From Zobellia alginiliquefaciens (lineage in GTDB: Bacteria; Bacteroidota; Bacteroidia; Flavobacteriales; Flavobacteriaceae): 64,000 nt of DNA. Under the pieces are notes generated by a model. It was given only the letters and a program-made list of their open reading frames with translations, was not told the DNA's origin and did not search any database. A program made the position numbers and the translations under genes. Shown here piece after piece: positions 1 through 8,064 of this stretch. The stretch is from positions 4,588,001-4,652,000 of the forward strand of contig NZ_CP119758.1 of NCBI RefSeq assembly GCF_029323795.1. Reading direction: 5' to 3'. Positions within the stretch are counted from its first letter, which is position 1, and each line of letters starts with the position of its first letter.

Positions 1-1053
1 AAAATGGTCTTCCGCATATATTTCATCGTGAATGGCTACTTCTTTGTTTTCCAATAATGGCATAAAGCTAAGGCCATCAAACTCCTGTAAAGGCTCTAAT
101 CCTGCCATTTGCATAAAAGTTGGTGCTATATCCACGGAGCTCACCAATTCCGTATTGGTTTGTCCGCCTTTAATTTTTGCAGGCCATTTTATAATCCATG
201 GTGTTTTTATACCGCCTTCGTATAAGGTAGTTTTATCTCTTGGGAAAGCTCTCCCGTTATCCGAAATAAAGAGGATAATGGTGTTGTCGGCCACATTTTG
301 AGCCTCCAGTTCCGCGACCACTTTGCCAATGTACGCGTCCATTCTAGAAATTTCGTCATAGTATAAAGCAAAGTCCTTTTTAACTCCGTCCGTATTTGGT
401 ACATAAGGGGGTAAAATCACATCTTCGGGCGCATGCGGATTATCCGTTATACCTTCGTAAAAAGGCCTGTGCGCATCATAAGAAGCTAACCACGTAAAAA
501 AGGGCGTGTCTTTTGGTCTTTGTTGTAGGAGTTTGATCCATTCATCACAACCACTACCGTCGCCAACTAATCTTCTATCCAATCCCTTTAGGCCAATATT
601 ATCGTTCCATTGCATTTCCAACAACACATCAAAATCGTCGGTAACGGCTTCGCCTAGATGATATTTTCCGGCCAAACCGGTCCAATATCCTGTGTTTTTT
701 AATTCCTGAACAAAGGTCCTTTTCTCCTCGGGCAGAGGCCATGCCAACTGTTCTGCATCGGTGTTATGGGGGTAGAGACCAGAAATAATACTGGTTCTAC
801 TGGGGCTACAGGAGCTTGTAGTTAAAAAGGCATCTGTAAATAGCATTCCATCTTTTGCCAGTTGGTCCAAATTGGTAGTTCTGATATTTTTGTTACCATA
901 AGGGCCAATATCATCCCAGTTTACATCATCGGCAATAATGAGAACAATATTTGGTTTTTGGGCAGTTGTGTTTTCCGATTTTCCCTCCTGACCGAATAGT
1001 AGAATGGGTAAACAAAAAAAAGATATATATAAAACGTACAGACTGTGATTCAT
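1..1053 (-). CDS. S1-family sulfatase, 3' end beyond the window
   Basis: The reverse strand is open from an ATG at 1053 to base 1 (351 codons) with no stop, so the C-terminus is missing. The N-terminus is a hydrophobic export signal (about residues 1-21). Residues 34-43 (KPNIVLIIAD, then a second D) form the first metal-binding strand of type I sulfatases. C82-S-P-S-R is the C-x-P-S-R signature whose Cys is converted to formylglycine, and a later I-S-D-N-G supplies further metal ligands. It should hydrolyse sulfate esters or sulfamates, probably in the periplasm on an algal or glycosaminoglycan polysaccharide. The exact S1 subfamily cannot be assigned; the text looks closest to N-sulfoglucosamine sulfohydrolase-like members. 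No polysaccharide-utilisation partners are visible on this side, so any locus would lie to the left. Confidence 0.93.
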   Translation of the reverse strand, partial: MNHSLYVLYISFFCLPILLFGQEGKSENTTAQKPNIVLIIADDVNWDDIGPYGNKNIRTTNLDQLAKDGMLFTDAFLTTSSCSPSRTSIISGLYPHNTDAEQLAWPLPEEKRTFVQELKNTGYWTGLAGKYHLGEAVTDDFDVLLEMQWNDNIGLKGLDRRLVGDGSGCDEWIKLLQQRPKDTPFFTWLASYDAHRPFYEGITDNPHAPEDVILPPYVPNTDGVKKDFALYYDEISRMDAYIGKVVAELEAQNVADNTIILFISDNGRAFPRDKTTLYEGGIKTPWIIKWPAKIKGGQTNTELVSSVDIAPTFMQMAGLEPLQEFDGLSFMPLLENKEVAIHDEIYAEDHF

Positions 1054-1194
1054 GGGTGATGGTGGTTGGTTAAATCACGAATGTAATATAATTTGTTGGC
1101 ACAAAGTACGTTGAAAAAGAATAATTGTAAAATAGACACGTAATACTTGTCCGATTAGGTATGGGTAAAACAGTACACCCAATGTTTACAAAAC

Positions 1195-1223
1195 AAAAGC
1201 CGACTCGTTAAAAGTCGGCTTTT
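1195..1223 (-). terminator. Rho-independent terminator of the sigma factor gene
   Basis: An 11-bp perfect stem (AAAAGCCGACT at 1195-1205, AGTCGGCTTTT at 1213-1223) lies 23 bp past the stop of the sigma factor gene. On the reverse strand it is followed by a T-rich tract. Confidence 0.85.
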
Positions 1224-1245
1224 GTAATTATGTAAAGTTGTATGT

Positions 1246-2106
1246 TTACAGATATGCTTTTAAAATTTCGTTCTGAGACCTATTTCTGAGCATACGAATC
1301 GATTTCTCCCTTATTTGTCTTACCCGTTCTCTTGTAATATCAAAAAGTTCACCAATTTCACTTAAACTTCTTGGGCTGCGTTCTCCAATGCCATAGTATA
1401 ACTTAATGATGGCACTTTCTCTGTCCGGGAGTGTATTTAAAATATGGTCTAGATCGGTTCTAAGGGAATCGACCATCATATTAGCATCAGGGCTAGTTGC
1501 GTCTTTAGATTGAATAACGTCATATAAACTAGAAGATTCTCCTTCTTGAAAAGGGGCATCCATAGATAAATGCTTTCCAGAATTTTTCATAGCGAATTTC
1601 ACTTGAGCGGCATTCATATCTAATTCCTTGGCGATTTCTATGGCGCTAGGAGGTCTTTGGTGCCTTTGTTCCAAAGAAGAATGCACCTTATTGATTTTAC
1701 TGATTTCGCTTATTTTGTTCAGCGGTATCCGTACCATTCGCGAGTGATTGGAAATGGCCTGTAATATGGATTGTCTGATCCACCATACGGCATAGGAGAT
1801 AAATTTAAACCCTCTGGTTTCATCAAAACGTTTGGCTGCTTTTACCAACCCAATATTACCTTCATTGATCAGGTCAGAAAGTCGTAATCCGCTTCCTTGG
1901 TATTGTTTTGCCGTAGAAACTACAAATCGTAGATTGGCATTTACTAATCTATTAAGGGCAACATCATCTCCTTCACGAATTTTTCTTGTTAGTTCCACTT
2001 CTTCCTCTGGGGTGATCAAATCAATTTTAGATATTTCTTGAAAGTACTTTTCTAAGGATTTAGTGTCTCTGTTCGTAATTTGTTTCGTGATTTTCAATTG
2101 CCTCAT
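1246..2106 (-). CDS. RpoD-like sigma-70 factor (Bacteroidetes short type, possibly a paralogue of the housekeeping sigma)
   Basis: This 286-residue protein has the compact Bacteroidetes primary-sigma architecture: region 1.2 (near SLEKYFQEI), region 2 (NLRFVVSTAKQYQ, DLINEGNIGL, RFDETRGFKFISYAVWWIRQ), region 3, and region 4 ending in the helix-turn-helix DITRERVRQIREKSIRML. It should direct RNA polymerase to -33/-7 promoters. Several positions differ from the very conserved flavobacterial RpoD I remember: SNHSRMVRIP where AEQSRIVRLP is usual, GLRLSDLINEGNIGLVKAAKRFD where [23 protein letters not shown] is usual, and SPRSLSEIGELF in region 4. I therefore infer a second, RpoD-like factor rather than the essential copy. 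A genome-wide count of rpoD-like genes would decide. It is monocistronic, with its own terminator. Confidence 0.9.
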   Translation of the reverse strand: MRQLKITKQITNRDTKSLEKYFQEISKIDLITPEEEVELTRKIREGDDVALNRLVNANLRFVVSTAKQYQGSGLRLSDLINEGNIGLVKAAKRFDETRGFKFISYAVWWIRQSILQAISNHSRMVRIPLNKISEISKINKVHSSLEQRHQRPPSAIEIAKELDMNAAQVKFAMKNSGKHLSMDAPFQEGESSSLYDVIQSKDATSPDANMMVDSLRTDLDHILNTLPDRESAIIKLYYGIGERSPRSLSEIGELFDITRERVRQIREKSIRMLRNRSQNEILKAYL

Positions 2107-2300
2107 ATATTTATTTTATTTTTAATTTGTTATCTTATAATACGGGATTTATTGCAATAATCCTAATGATTATCCGAATTGTTTAAAAATTTTTCAAAGA
2201 ATTTTCAATTTTACATCGATTCGACCACTTAAATTGAAACCAAAATAGAGAAAGGGCAACTTACGCGTATAAACAGGAAAATCAACTATGAAAACGAAAT

Positions 2301-2349
2301 GTCCAAACATAAAAAAGGCTGTCTAACAGATGTTTGGACAGCCTTTTTT
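2301..2349 (-). terminator. Terminator of the DUF4494 gene with an overlapping alternative hairpin
   Basis: A 13-bp perfect stem (AAAAAAGGCTGTC at 2311-2323, GACAGCCTTTTTT at 2337-2349) lies just past the stop of the DUF4494 gene and reads as a terminator on the reverse strand. A second perfect 10-bp inverted repeat (GTCCAAACAT at 2301-2310, ATGTTTGGAC at 2330-2339) overlaps one arm, so the two stems exclude each other. Confidence 0.85.
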
Positions 2350-2368
2350 AATGTGTATTTTTAGAGAA

Positions 2369-2932
2369 CTACTCTTCTTCACTTTCTGCTAGCACATCGG
2401 CCATTTCCAGTTTTTCGTCCATTTCAAGATTTACGGGAACAGAATCTTTTAACGCATTGAATTTCTCCAAGCGCTCCAGTTCATCTTCCTCACCAGAAAA
2501 ATAAGGGAATACATCCATAATTGGGGATTCTGAAATGGCAGGTATGGTATACTCGCCCATGGTATCCTTCATAACGCCAACCGTATTGTCATACGCTTCT
2601 TTTACATCATTTGCCTGTACCAATAGGTATTGATTCGTTTTACGCTCCTTACCACTTTCCTCATCAAAAGCGATTAAAGATACTCTAGACTTAAACCAGC
2701 GGTCAGAATTCTCAAAAGGGTGGATCTCTGCGTAGTTTGCCACTTTTATATTGGTAATCTTAATTTCATCGGTATCACTTAAGTAAACGGACATTTCTTC
2801 GGTTATTCTACTTTCCGCCTCGGTATACGAAATGGCATCTACCAAAAAAGGTTCTGTTTTTACTTTTTGTGTGCCCGATGTTTCATCAAGCTTTCTATAT
2901 TTTACTTTGCATTCATACCACGTTGCACTCAT
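2369..2932 (-). CDS. DUF4494 domain-containing protein
   Basis: A 187-residue soluble acidic protein with no signal peptide. The N-terminal part (MSATWYECKVKYRK, then EPFLVDAISYTEAE and ITNIKVANYAEI) and the centre (DRWFKSRVSLIAFDEESGK, then NQYLLVQANDVKEAYD) match the DUF4494 family, which is widespread in Bacteroidetes and of unknown function. The C-terminal 35 residues are acidic and low in complexity (ends in ESEEE). It has its own terminator and is separated from the response regulator by 275 bp, so it is probably transcribed alone. Confidence 0.85.
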   Translation of the reverse strand: MSATWYECKVKYRKLDETSGTQKVKTEPFLVDAISYTEAESRITEEMSVYLSDTDEIKITNIKVANYAEIHPFENSDRWFKSRVSLIAFDEESGKERKTNQYLLVQANDVKEAYDNTVGVMKDTMGEYTIPAISESPIMDVFPYFSGEEDELERLEKFNALKDSVPVNLEMDEKLEMADVLAESEEE

Positions 2933-3207
2933 AACTATTGTTTTAGGGGTGCCAAATATAAGATTATGCTTTAGGGCGGGAAGTCATAATTAGCAATAGA
3001 TATTCACAATTTCATATGTAAAGATATACTGGTCACATACTAAGTCAGTTATGGTTTTTGTAGTGCCTGATTTTAATTGAACGAAAAGTTTGTTGTCCAA
3101 ATTAAGAGGCTCTAAACAAGTGTTTAAACAAATACGAATGAAGCCCTATGTATAAAGTGATTGTTGGGCTAATTAGCTGTATTAAAAGAAAAGCGGATTA
3201 TGTATTT

Positions 3208-3585
3208 TTAGGAGGCGGCAGTTCTCCCATGTATCTGTTTGTAGACCAAATCTATCGATTTGTGAAATTCATTTTTTGTATAGGGTTTGCTAATAAAATC
3301 TACACACCCAAGTTCTCTTGCTATATCTTCAAAGCTTTGTTTGGTAGAACTAGATATAAAAGGCATTCGGTTACCGAACATTTCAAGAAAAGACAGTCCG
3401 TCCATTCCTGGCATTTCTATATCCGATAATACCACCTGTGGTTTTGAAATTTGAATATGTATCCAAGCATCATATGAATCTTCAAAAGTAGTTACACTGC
3501 GCACTAAAGGATGGGTTTTGGCAAGCTTTTCAGCTAAGGACAACCATACAACGGAATCGTCCACAATAACTATTTCAAGTTTCAT
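3208..3585 (-). CDS. Single-domain response regulator (CheY-like receiver)
   Basis: The 125-residue protein is only a receiver domain: acidic pair D9-D10, phosphoacceptor D55 in VVLSDIEMPGMDG, a Ser/Thr switch in FISSST, and the conserved Lys in FISKPY. No DNA-binding or enzymatic output domain follows. It probably relays phosphate or binds a partner within a multistep phosphorelay. No histidine kinase is adjacent (neighbours are DUF4494 and an antiporter), so its partner must be elsewhere. Confidence 0.9.
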   Translation of the reverse strand: MKLEIVIVDDSVVWLSLAEKLAKTHPLVRSVTTFEDSYDAWIHIQISKPQVVLSDIEMPGMDGLSFLEMFGNRMPFISSSTKQSFEDIARELGCVDFISKPYTKNEFHKSIDLVYKQIHGRTAAS

Positions 3586-3737
3586 AAATATCTAATTTGC
3601 TAGAAAAGTAGCTCGTTGTAGTATTAGGAAAAATTAATTTGGACGAAAGGAGTGAAAGTATCTTTACATGTCCATATTACACTTCAACCTTCATGAGTTC
3701 TACGTAATAAGAGTAAACGAAACAGTTACTACTATTT

Positions 3738-5057
3738 TTAGATTTTGATGGAATTTATGCTTTTACTAGCCTTCTTGAAGCCTATGAATAGTACACTAGA
3801 CACCAACAATAGTAATAAATACCACGTATTGCCAACCAAATCTAAATAGGTGATTTTTCCACTGGCAAAGCTCAAAATCATTAAAGCCTGGGCTCCGTAA
3901 GGCAACAGTCCTTGGGTTATACAGGCGTAAATATCTAAAATTGAGGCAGTTTGTTTGTTTTCTAAGGAGTATTCATCGGTAATGGATTTAGCAATGGGTC
4001 CAGAAATGATAATGGATACGGTATTGTTCGCAATTGCTGTATTGATACTCGATACTAAAGCTGCAATACCAAATTGAGCTGTTCTTTTACTTTTAATGAA
4101 TGTTTTGATCTTGGTAAGAATAAATTCAATTCCTCCGTTATATGTCACTAAAGCAGCTAAACCTCCTGTTAACAGGGATAATAAGAATATTTCGGTCATA
4201 TTCGTAAAACCGGTATAGACTATTCTCGTGAATTCGAGTATTGAGAAATCGCCATAAAGAACACCTAATATTCCAGCCGAGATCACACCCAATACCAAGG
4301 TAACAAATACATTGATACCAACTACGGATAAAATAATTACAATTAAATAGGGCGCTATTTTAAGAATGGAATAGGTGAAAGTTTCCATTTCCATGCCTTG
4401 GCTATTGAGTGATAAGCCTTGATAGATAAGAATAGCCATACTAACTATGGCCGCTGGTAACGCTATTTTTATGTTGGCTTTAAATTTATCGCTCATTTTA
4501 ACTTCTAGCGATTGGGTAGCGGCAATGGTCGTATCTGAAATTACGGAAAGGTTATCCCCAAACATTGCACCCCCCAACAATGCTCCACATAAAATAGATA
4601 ACGCAAAGTCTCCCGTATCTGCGAAACCGATAACAATTGGGGCCAATGCAACAATAGCACCCACGGAGGTTCCGGTAGAAATGGATAAAAAAGCGGCGAT
4701 AACGAATACGCCCACATAAATATACTCCTGACTAATAATATCCAATCCTAAATGAACAATAGCATCAACGCTACCCATAGCTTTGGTAATGGCGGCAAAG
4801 GCGCCCGCCAATAAATAAATTAGGCACATGGTGAGTATTTTATCGTCACCACATCCCTTTAGAAGAATACCTATTTTAGAATTCATGGGCTGCCTGAACA
4901 TCATGAATGCCACAAGGATTCCTGCAATTACCGCAATAGGAGCGGGGAGGGCATAAAAATCATTTTGATAGATACCCGCACCTAAAAAGACAGCAACAAA
5001 TACTAAAAATGGAAATAGTGCCTTGTAGTTTGCAACCACAGCCTTAACCTGAGTCAT
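3738..5057 (-). CDS. NhaC-family Na+/H+ antiporter
   Basis: A multi-spanning inner-membrane protein with about a dozen hydrophobic segments. It contains the polar intramembrane patches typical of NhaC transporters (STGTSVGAIVALAPI, GALLGGAMFGDNLSVISDTTIAAT, and INTAIANNTVSIIISGPIAK). Expected role: sodium export in exchange for protons, or exchange of a small organic ion. I place the start at the internal Met of MTQVKAVVANYKALFPFLVF (codon at 5055-5057), where family members usually begin. An upstream in-frame ATG at 5144 would add 29 residues with one extra hydrophobic stretch and cannot be excluded. It appears monocistronic. Confidence 0.87.
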   Translation of the reverse strand: MTQVKAVVANYKALFPFLVFVAVFLGAGIYQNDFYALPAPIAVIAGILVAFMMFRQPMNSKIGILLKGCGDDKILTMCLIYLLAGAFAAITKAMGSVDAIVHLGLDIISQEYIYVGVFVIAAFLSISTGTSVGAIVALAPIVIGFADTGDFALSILCGALLGGAMFGDNLSVISDTTIAATQSLEVKMSDKFKANIKIALPAAIVSMAILIYQGLSLNSQGMEMETFTYSILKIAPYLIVIILSVVGINVFVTLVLGVISAGILGVLYGDFSILEFTRIVYTGFTNMTEIFLLSLLTGGLAALVTYNGGIEFILTKIKTFIKSKRTAQFGIAALVSSINTAIANNTVSIIISGPIAKSITDEYSLENKQTASILDIYACITQGLLPYGAQALMILSFASGKITYLDLVGNTWYLLLLLVSSVLFIGFKKASKSINSIKI

Positions 5058-5472
5058 AAATTTATGTTTGCAGAATAACAAATAGAGCAATGGCAAATAC
5101 AATAGGAAGGATATAACGTTTTTTCCAAGGTATTGGCTTATCATTTTAGCACCTTGCTCGTTAATGCAGGTTGCTATCTCAATTTGAGATTCTTGATATT
5201 AATTTTAAGGGCGCAAAATTAGTGAACTTAAAAGAGACGGGAGGTCAATTTTTGTTTTTTATAACATAGTTAAATCCCTGTATTTGAACTTAGCACTCTT
5301 TATGAGAACCTGCAGCTTTAATAAGTTGGGTATTAAGCTCTCTAATAAGCATGCTTACCTATTTTGAATTTTTTCAGATAACAGGGGCTTATTTTCTTGA
5401 TTCTTTTCTATTGGGAGCAGTTATCTATTTAGCTTTTAAATGGAAAAAGATTTTCAAGTAAATCAACATAAA
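5058..5472. other. Intergenic region with a possible 36-codon membrane peptide
   Basis: No conserved gene is seen here. On the + strand 5351-5461 encodes 36 residues (begins MLTYFEFFQ, ends KWKKIFK) with one hydrophobic segment and a basic tail, the shape of a small membrane peptide. It lacks a clear promoter or ribosome binding site, so I give it little weight. Confidence 0.3.
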
Positions 5473-5506
5473 AACACCTATTAAAAATAGGATTTTAATA
5501 GGTGTT
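5473..5506 (-). terminator. Terminator of the outer-membrane barrel gene
   Basis: A 14-bp perfect stem (AACACCTATTAAAA at 5473-5486, TTTTAATAGGTGTT at 5493-5506) with a 6-nt loop, 32 bp past the stop of the reverse-strand gene, followed on that strand by Ts. Confidence 0.85.
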
Positions 5507-5538
5507 GTCAGTTCAGAATTTTTCTGTTAAGCCTATGG

Positions 5539-6399
5539 TTATTGCTTAACTGTGCGCTTAAATTTATAGGTAACCCCAATATTCAGCCCAAAAGAAGAAT
5601 AAGGTACTTTTTGAGATAGTTCTTGGGAAGGGTCAGTATTGGTATTTGAAAGATTATCTACATAATCCGTTTTTTTCACAACGCCGTCAGGTAGGTTTTC
5701 TAAAGTGTATAGTCCGTTTACAGCTACCGAACCATCGGGAAGTTTAACATCGGTATGAAATGCAGATAGTTCCGAGTCTTTTCGTTTCAGACTGATACCG
5801 TAATACTCCGCTTCTACGAAAACACTAAAATTAGAATTTAGTTCATATTGATACCCGAGTGCACCCACAAAACCTAAAGGAAAATGTCCGTGAAAATCTT
5901 CTTTGTAATTAGTCTCTGAATACGAACCCTGTGGAACTCCCAAGGCATCCGCCTCAGCCTCGGAAAAAACAGATTTTTGATAGACCACACCTTCCGTTTT
6001 CCCTCCTAATTTAATCAAGGCCCCAAACCGACCATAAATGTTATTGGTGAACTTGTATACCACGGAAGCCGAAGCACCAAAAGCACGTGCTCTGGCAATA
6101 GCATCTACTTCAGTATCCGGTAAATTTACCATAGAGATATCTTGGTCTGTACCGTGCAAATATCCAATACCTAAATCCACACCGAAGGATTCATCAAAAA
6201 AATAAGTTCCCCTAACTTGAAAATTGACTCCCTCGCCATAACTACCATATGTATTTTCCGTTTCAGAAGCGTTCACCCTTTCTCCAAGTTTCATAGTAGC
6301 ACTTCCCAGGGCATAGCCAGAACTTGCAGAAACTTGAAGTTGTGCATTAGCTAAATTACCAATAAGCACCGTAGTGACAATTAGAAATAAATGTTTCAT
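5539..6399 (-). CDS. Outer-membrane beta-barrel protein
   Basis: From the ATG at 6399 the product is 286 residues with a clear signal peptide (MKHLFLIVTTVLIGNLANAQ). The mature part is an alternation of amphipathic strands typical of OmpW/OprF-like barrels: FQVRGTYFFDESFGVDLGIGYL, SASVVYKFTNNIYGRFGALI, then FGLNIGVTYKF as a terminal strand ending in aromatic and basic residues. An upstream in-frame ATG at 6507 would add 36 residues of non-signal character in front of the signal peptide, so I reject it. Function is unknown beyond outer-membrane location. Transcribed alone, with a strong terminator and a plausible upstream promoter. Confidence 0.85.
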   Translation of the reverse strand: MKHLFLIVTTVLIGNLANAQLQVSASSGYALGSATMKLGERVNASETENTYGSYGEGVNFQVRGTYFFDESFGVDLGIGYLHGTDQDISMVNLPDTEVDAIARARAFGASASVVYKFTNNIYGRFGALIKLGGKTEGVVYQKSVFSEAEADALGVPQGSYSETNYKEDFHGHFPLGFVGALGYQYELNSNFSVFVEAEYYGISLKRKDSELSAFHTDVKLPDGSVAVNGLYTLENLPDGVVKKTDYVDNLSNTNTDPSQELSQKVPYSSFGLNIGVTYKFKRTVKQ

Positions 6400-6485
6400 A
6401 AGGAATAATATCTTGTAAATTTTATTAAATGATTGACATACAAGGCATAGCATAATTGATGAAAAGCCTTGATTAATTTTGGCGT

Positions 6486-6517
6486 CAAATTTACCTGTTT
6501 TAAGCACTTTTATGCAA
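6486..6517 (-). promoter_or_regulatory. Putative promoter of the barrel gene
   Basis: On the reverse strand TAAATTTG (6493-6486) fits the Bacteroidetes -7 consensus TAnnTTTG, with TTG (6517-6515) 21 nt upstream as a -33 element. The predicted start would leave about an 80-nt leader, inside which CAAGGC/GCCTTG (6441-6446 and 6466-6471) could pair. Confidence 0.4.
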
Positions 6518-7053
6518 GATCGATGAAGTTTTAATCGATTATTAGCGCTTTTGATTAGTATTATTGACGCGATAAAATGTCAGATTGTAATTACAAAAAG
6601 TTACTCTATATTTTCATCTCCGCTTCCTATTGTAAAAGCTGAATTGCTGGATCAAGCCCGCTATCTTTTCGCTCCATAAAATCATCGTTTAAGAAAATGG
6701 AATCTGATTATTGGGTTATGACCGTTACCTAAGTGTAGGAGGAGGGCAAAAGTTAGAGAATTCTAATTTTTATGCTGTTCTACATTTAAGAAAATCTGCA
6801 TTAGCTCTAATGGGGGAGGAAAGTTAATGTTGTATAATGAATTTAGCTACAAAGTTCAATATATACACTAATTCAATCCACACATACATATTTCATTTAA
6901 GAAGAAAAGGTTAAGCTTATTTTTGATGTACTCATTTTCTGGGGTTTATAGATTTTATATAGGCGAGAACAGGAATCCATTTTCTATCTCTTTGTTGTCT
7001 AGCCATTATGTAAAGATTCCTATAAAAGCTAATTAGAACTTAAAACAATAATT
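6518..7053. other. Gene-free region upstream of the tube-protein pair
   Basis: About 540 bp without a convincing ORF on either strand. It holds a perfect 12-bp palindrome TTGTAATTACAA (6585-6596) and a -7-like box TATTTTTG at 6918-6925 that could serve the tube-protein genes, although no -33 element lies at the expected distance. No remnant of sheath or baseplate genes was recognised. Confidence 0.5.
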
Positions 7054-7485
7054 ATGGCAGAAAATCTATTAGTTAATTTTCATTTTAAAGTTGATTGGGG
7101 AGGTACTCGAATCGGTTTTACAGAGGTCACTGGGTTGGATATTGAACAAGAGGTTCTTGAATACCGTGAAGGTGCTAGTCCGGAATATGCTCCAATAAAA
7201 ATCCCTGGTTTACGTCGTTATTCTAATATTATATTAAAGAGAGGTGTTTTTAAATCGGATAACGAGTACTATGAATGGCTAAATACCACCCAATTGAATA
7301 TTGTAGAAAAACGAGATATTACCATCTCGCTTTTAAATGAAAGTCATGAACCCGTAGTAGTATGGCTTGTAAAATCGGCATGGCCCGTAGCCCTTAAATC
7401 TACAAACCTGCATAGCACGAATAGCGAAATAGCTATTGAGAGTTTAGAGCTTGCTCATGAAGGTTTAAGTATTGAACATACATAA
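7054..7485 (+). CDS. gp19-like contractile-tail tube protein (eCIS Afp1/Afp5 type), first of pair
   Basis: The 143-residue protein carries the phage tail tube (T4 gp19-like) pattern: FHFKVDWGGTRIGFTEVTGL near the N-terminus, EVLEYREG, IPGLRRYSNIILKRGV, YYEWLNT, and a C-terminal SAWPVALKSTNLHSTNSEI. In phages and extracellular contractile injection systems such subunits stack as hexamers to form the inner tube through which cargo passes. No signal peptide. Its stop codon shares one base with the start of the next gene (TAATG), so the two are translationally coupled. Sheath, baseplate, spike and ATPase genes normally found beside it are absent. This may be a remnant, or part of a dispersed system. 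Confidence 0.85.
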   Translation: MAENLLVNFHFKVDWGGTRIGFTEVTGLDIEQEVLEYREGASPEYAPIKIPGLRRYSNIILKRGVFKSDNEYYEWLNTTQLNIVEKRDITISLLNESHEPVVVWLVKSAWPVALKSTNLHSTNSEIAIESLELAHEGLSIEHT

Positions 7486-7934
7486 TGGCTATTGTAAATA
7501 AATATCCGCCGTTAAACACACACTTTGCTGTGGATTTCCATAGTAAGGAATATGGTTTAGACCATAAATTTCAATCTGTAGACGGACTTAGCGTAAAGCT
7601 TGTAAAAGATGAGATGCGTAAAGAGCCCATAGCTCAGTTTCAAGACATTGTTTTAAAGCGAGCTTACGAACCAAACTCTAAACTGCTTGCCTGGTGTATG
7701 GATACTATCAATAATAAAAAATATCTCCATGAAAATTTCACTATTAGGTTGTTAGATGCTAAACATGAGACTATTAGCGCTTGGGATATTGAGCAAGCTT
7801 TGCCTGTAGGCTGGAATATTGAAGAGCTTCATGCGCAAGACACTAGAATACTAATAGAAACTATTACATTTAAATACAGTTATTTTCAGATTTTAAACAG
7901 TAAGGGCAAAAAAATCTCACCTAAAACGAAGTAA
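7485..7934 (+). CDS. gp19-like contractile-tail tube protein, second of pair
   Basis: This 149-residue paralogue has the same fold signature: HFAVDFHSKEYGLDHKFQSV DGL near the start, FQDIVLKRAYE, LLAWCMDTI, FTIRLLDAKHE, and a C-terminal GWNIEELHAQDTRILIETIT. It is more diverged than its partner and lacks the YREG element. In eCIS loci two or three different tube proteins are common: one forms the long tube, the others form the tube start near the baseplate. The start overlaps the previous stop by one base. The stop codon lies inside the first copy of the 96-bp dispersed repeat, which is unusual and suggests the repeat marks a deletion or insertion border. Confidence 0.82.
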   Translation: MAIVNKYPPLNTHFAVDFHSKEYGLDHKFQSVDGLSVKLVKDEMRKEPIAQFQDIVLKRAYEPNSKLLAWCMDTINNKKYLHENFTIRLLDAKHETISAWDIEQALPVGWNIEELHAQDTRILIETITFKYSYFQILNSKGKKISPKTK

Positions 7935-8026
7935 ACTACCTCGGGGCAAACCCGCGAGGCATTAAAAGAAATGCACCTTGATTTCGAGGCAAGCCTCGGA
8001 GCGTTTAATCTCGGTTATCGGGAAAA
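7931..8026 (+). repeat. 96-bp dispersed three-hairpin repeat, copy 1
   Basis: Starts GTAAACTACCTCGG, overlaps the preceding stop codon, and shares most of its sequence with 46457-46552 and 60493-60588. Hairpins: CCTCGGGGC-AA-ACCCGCGAGG; CGAGGC-AA-GCCTCG (perfect); and CTCGG..CGGG near the end. Confidence 0.9.
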
Positions 8027-8064
8027 ACAGTTTGTTAAGTTTTTAGATATAGTTCTCACCTTTT

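Noticed and set aside
2149-2160. TTATTGCAATAA palindrome upstream of the sigma factor
   Set aside because: Perfect but short and AT-rich; no second copy or known regulator links to it, so I do not list it as an operator.
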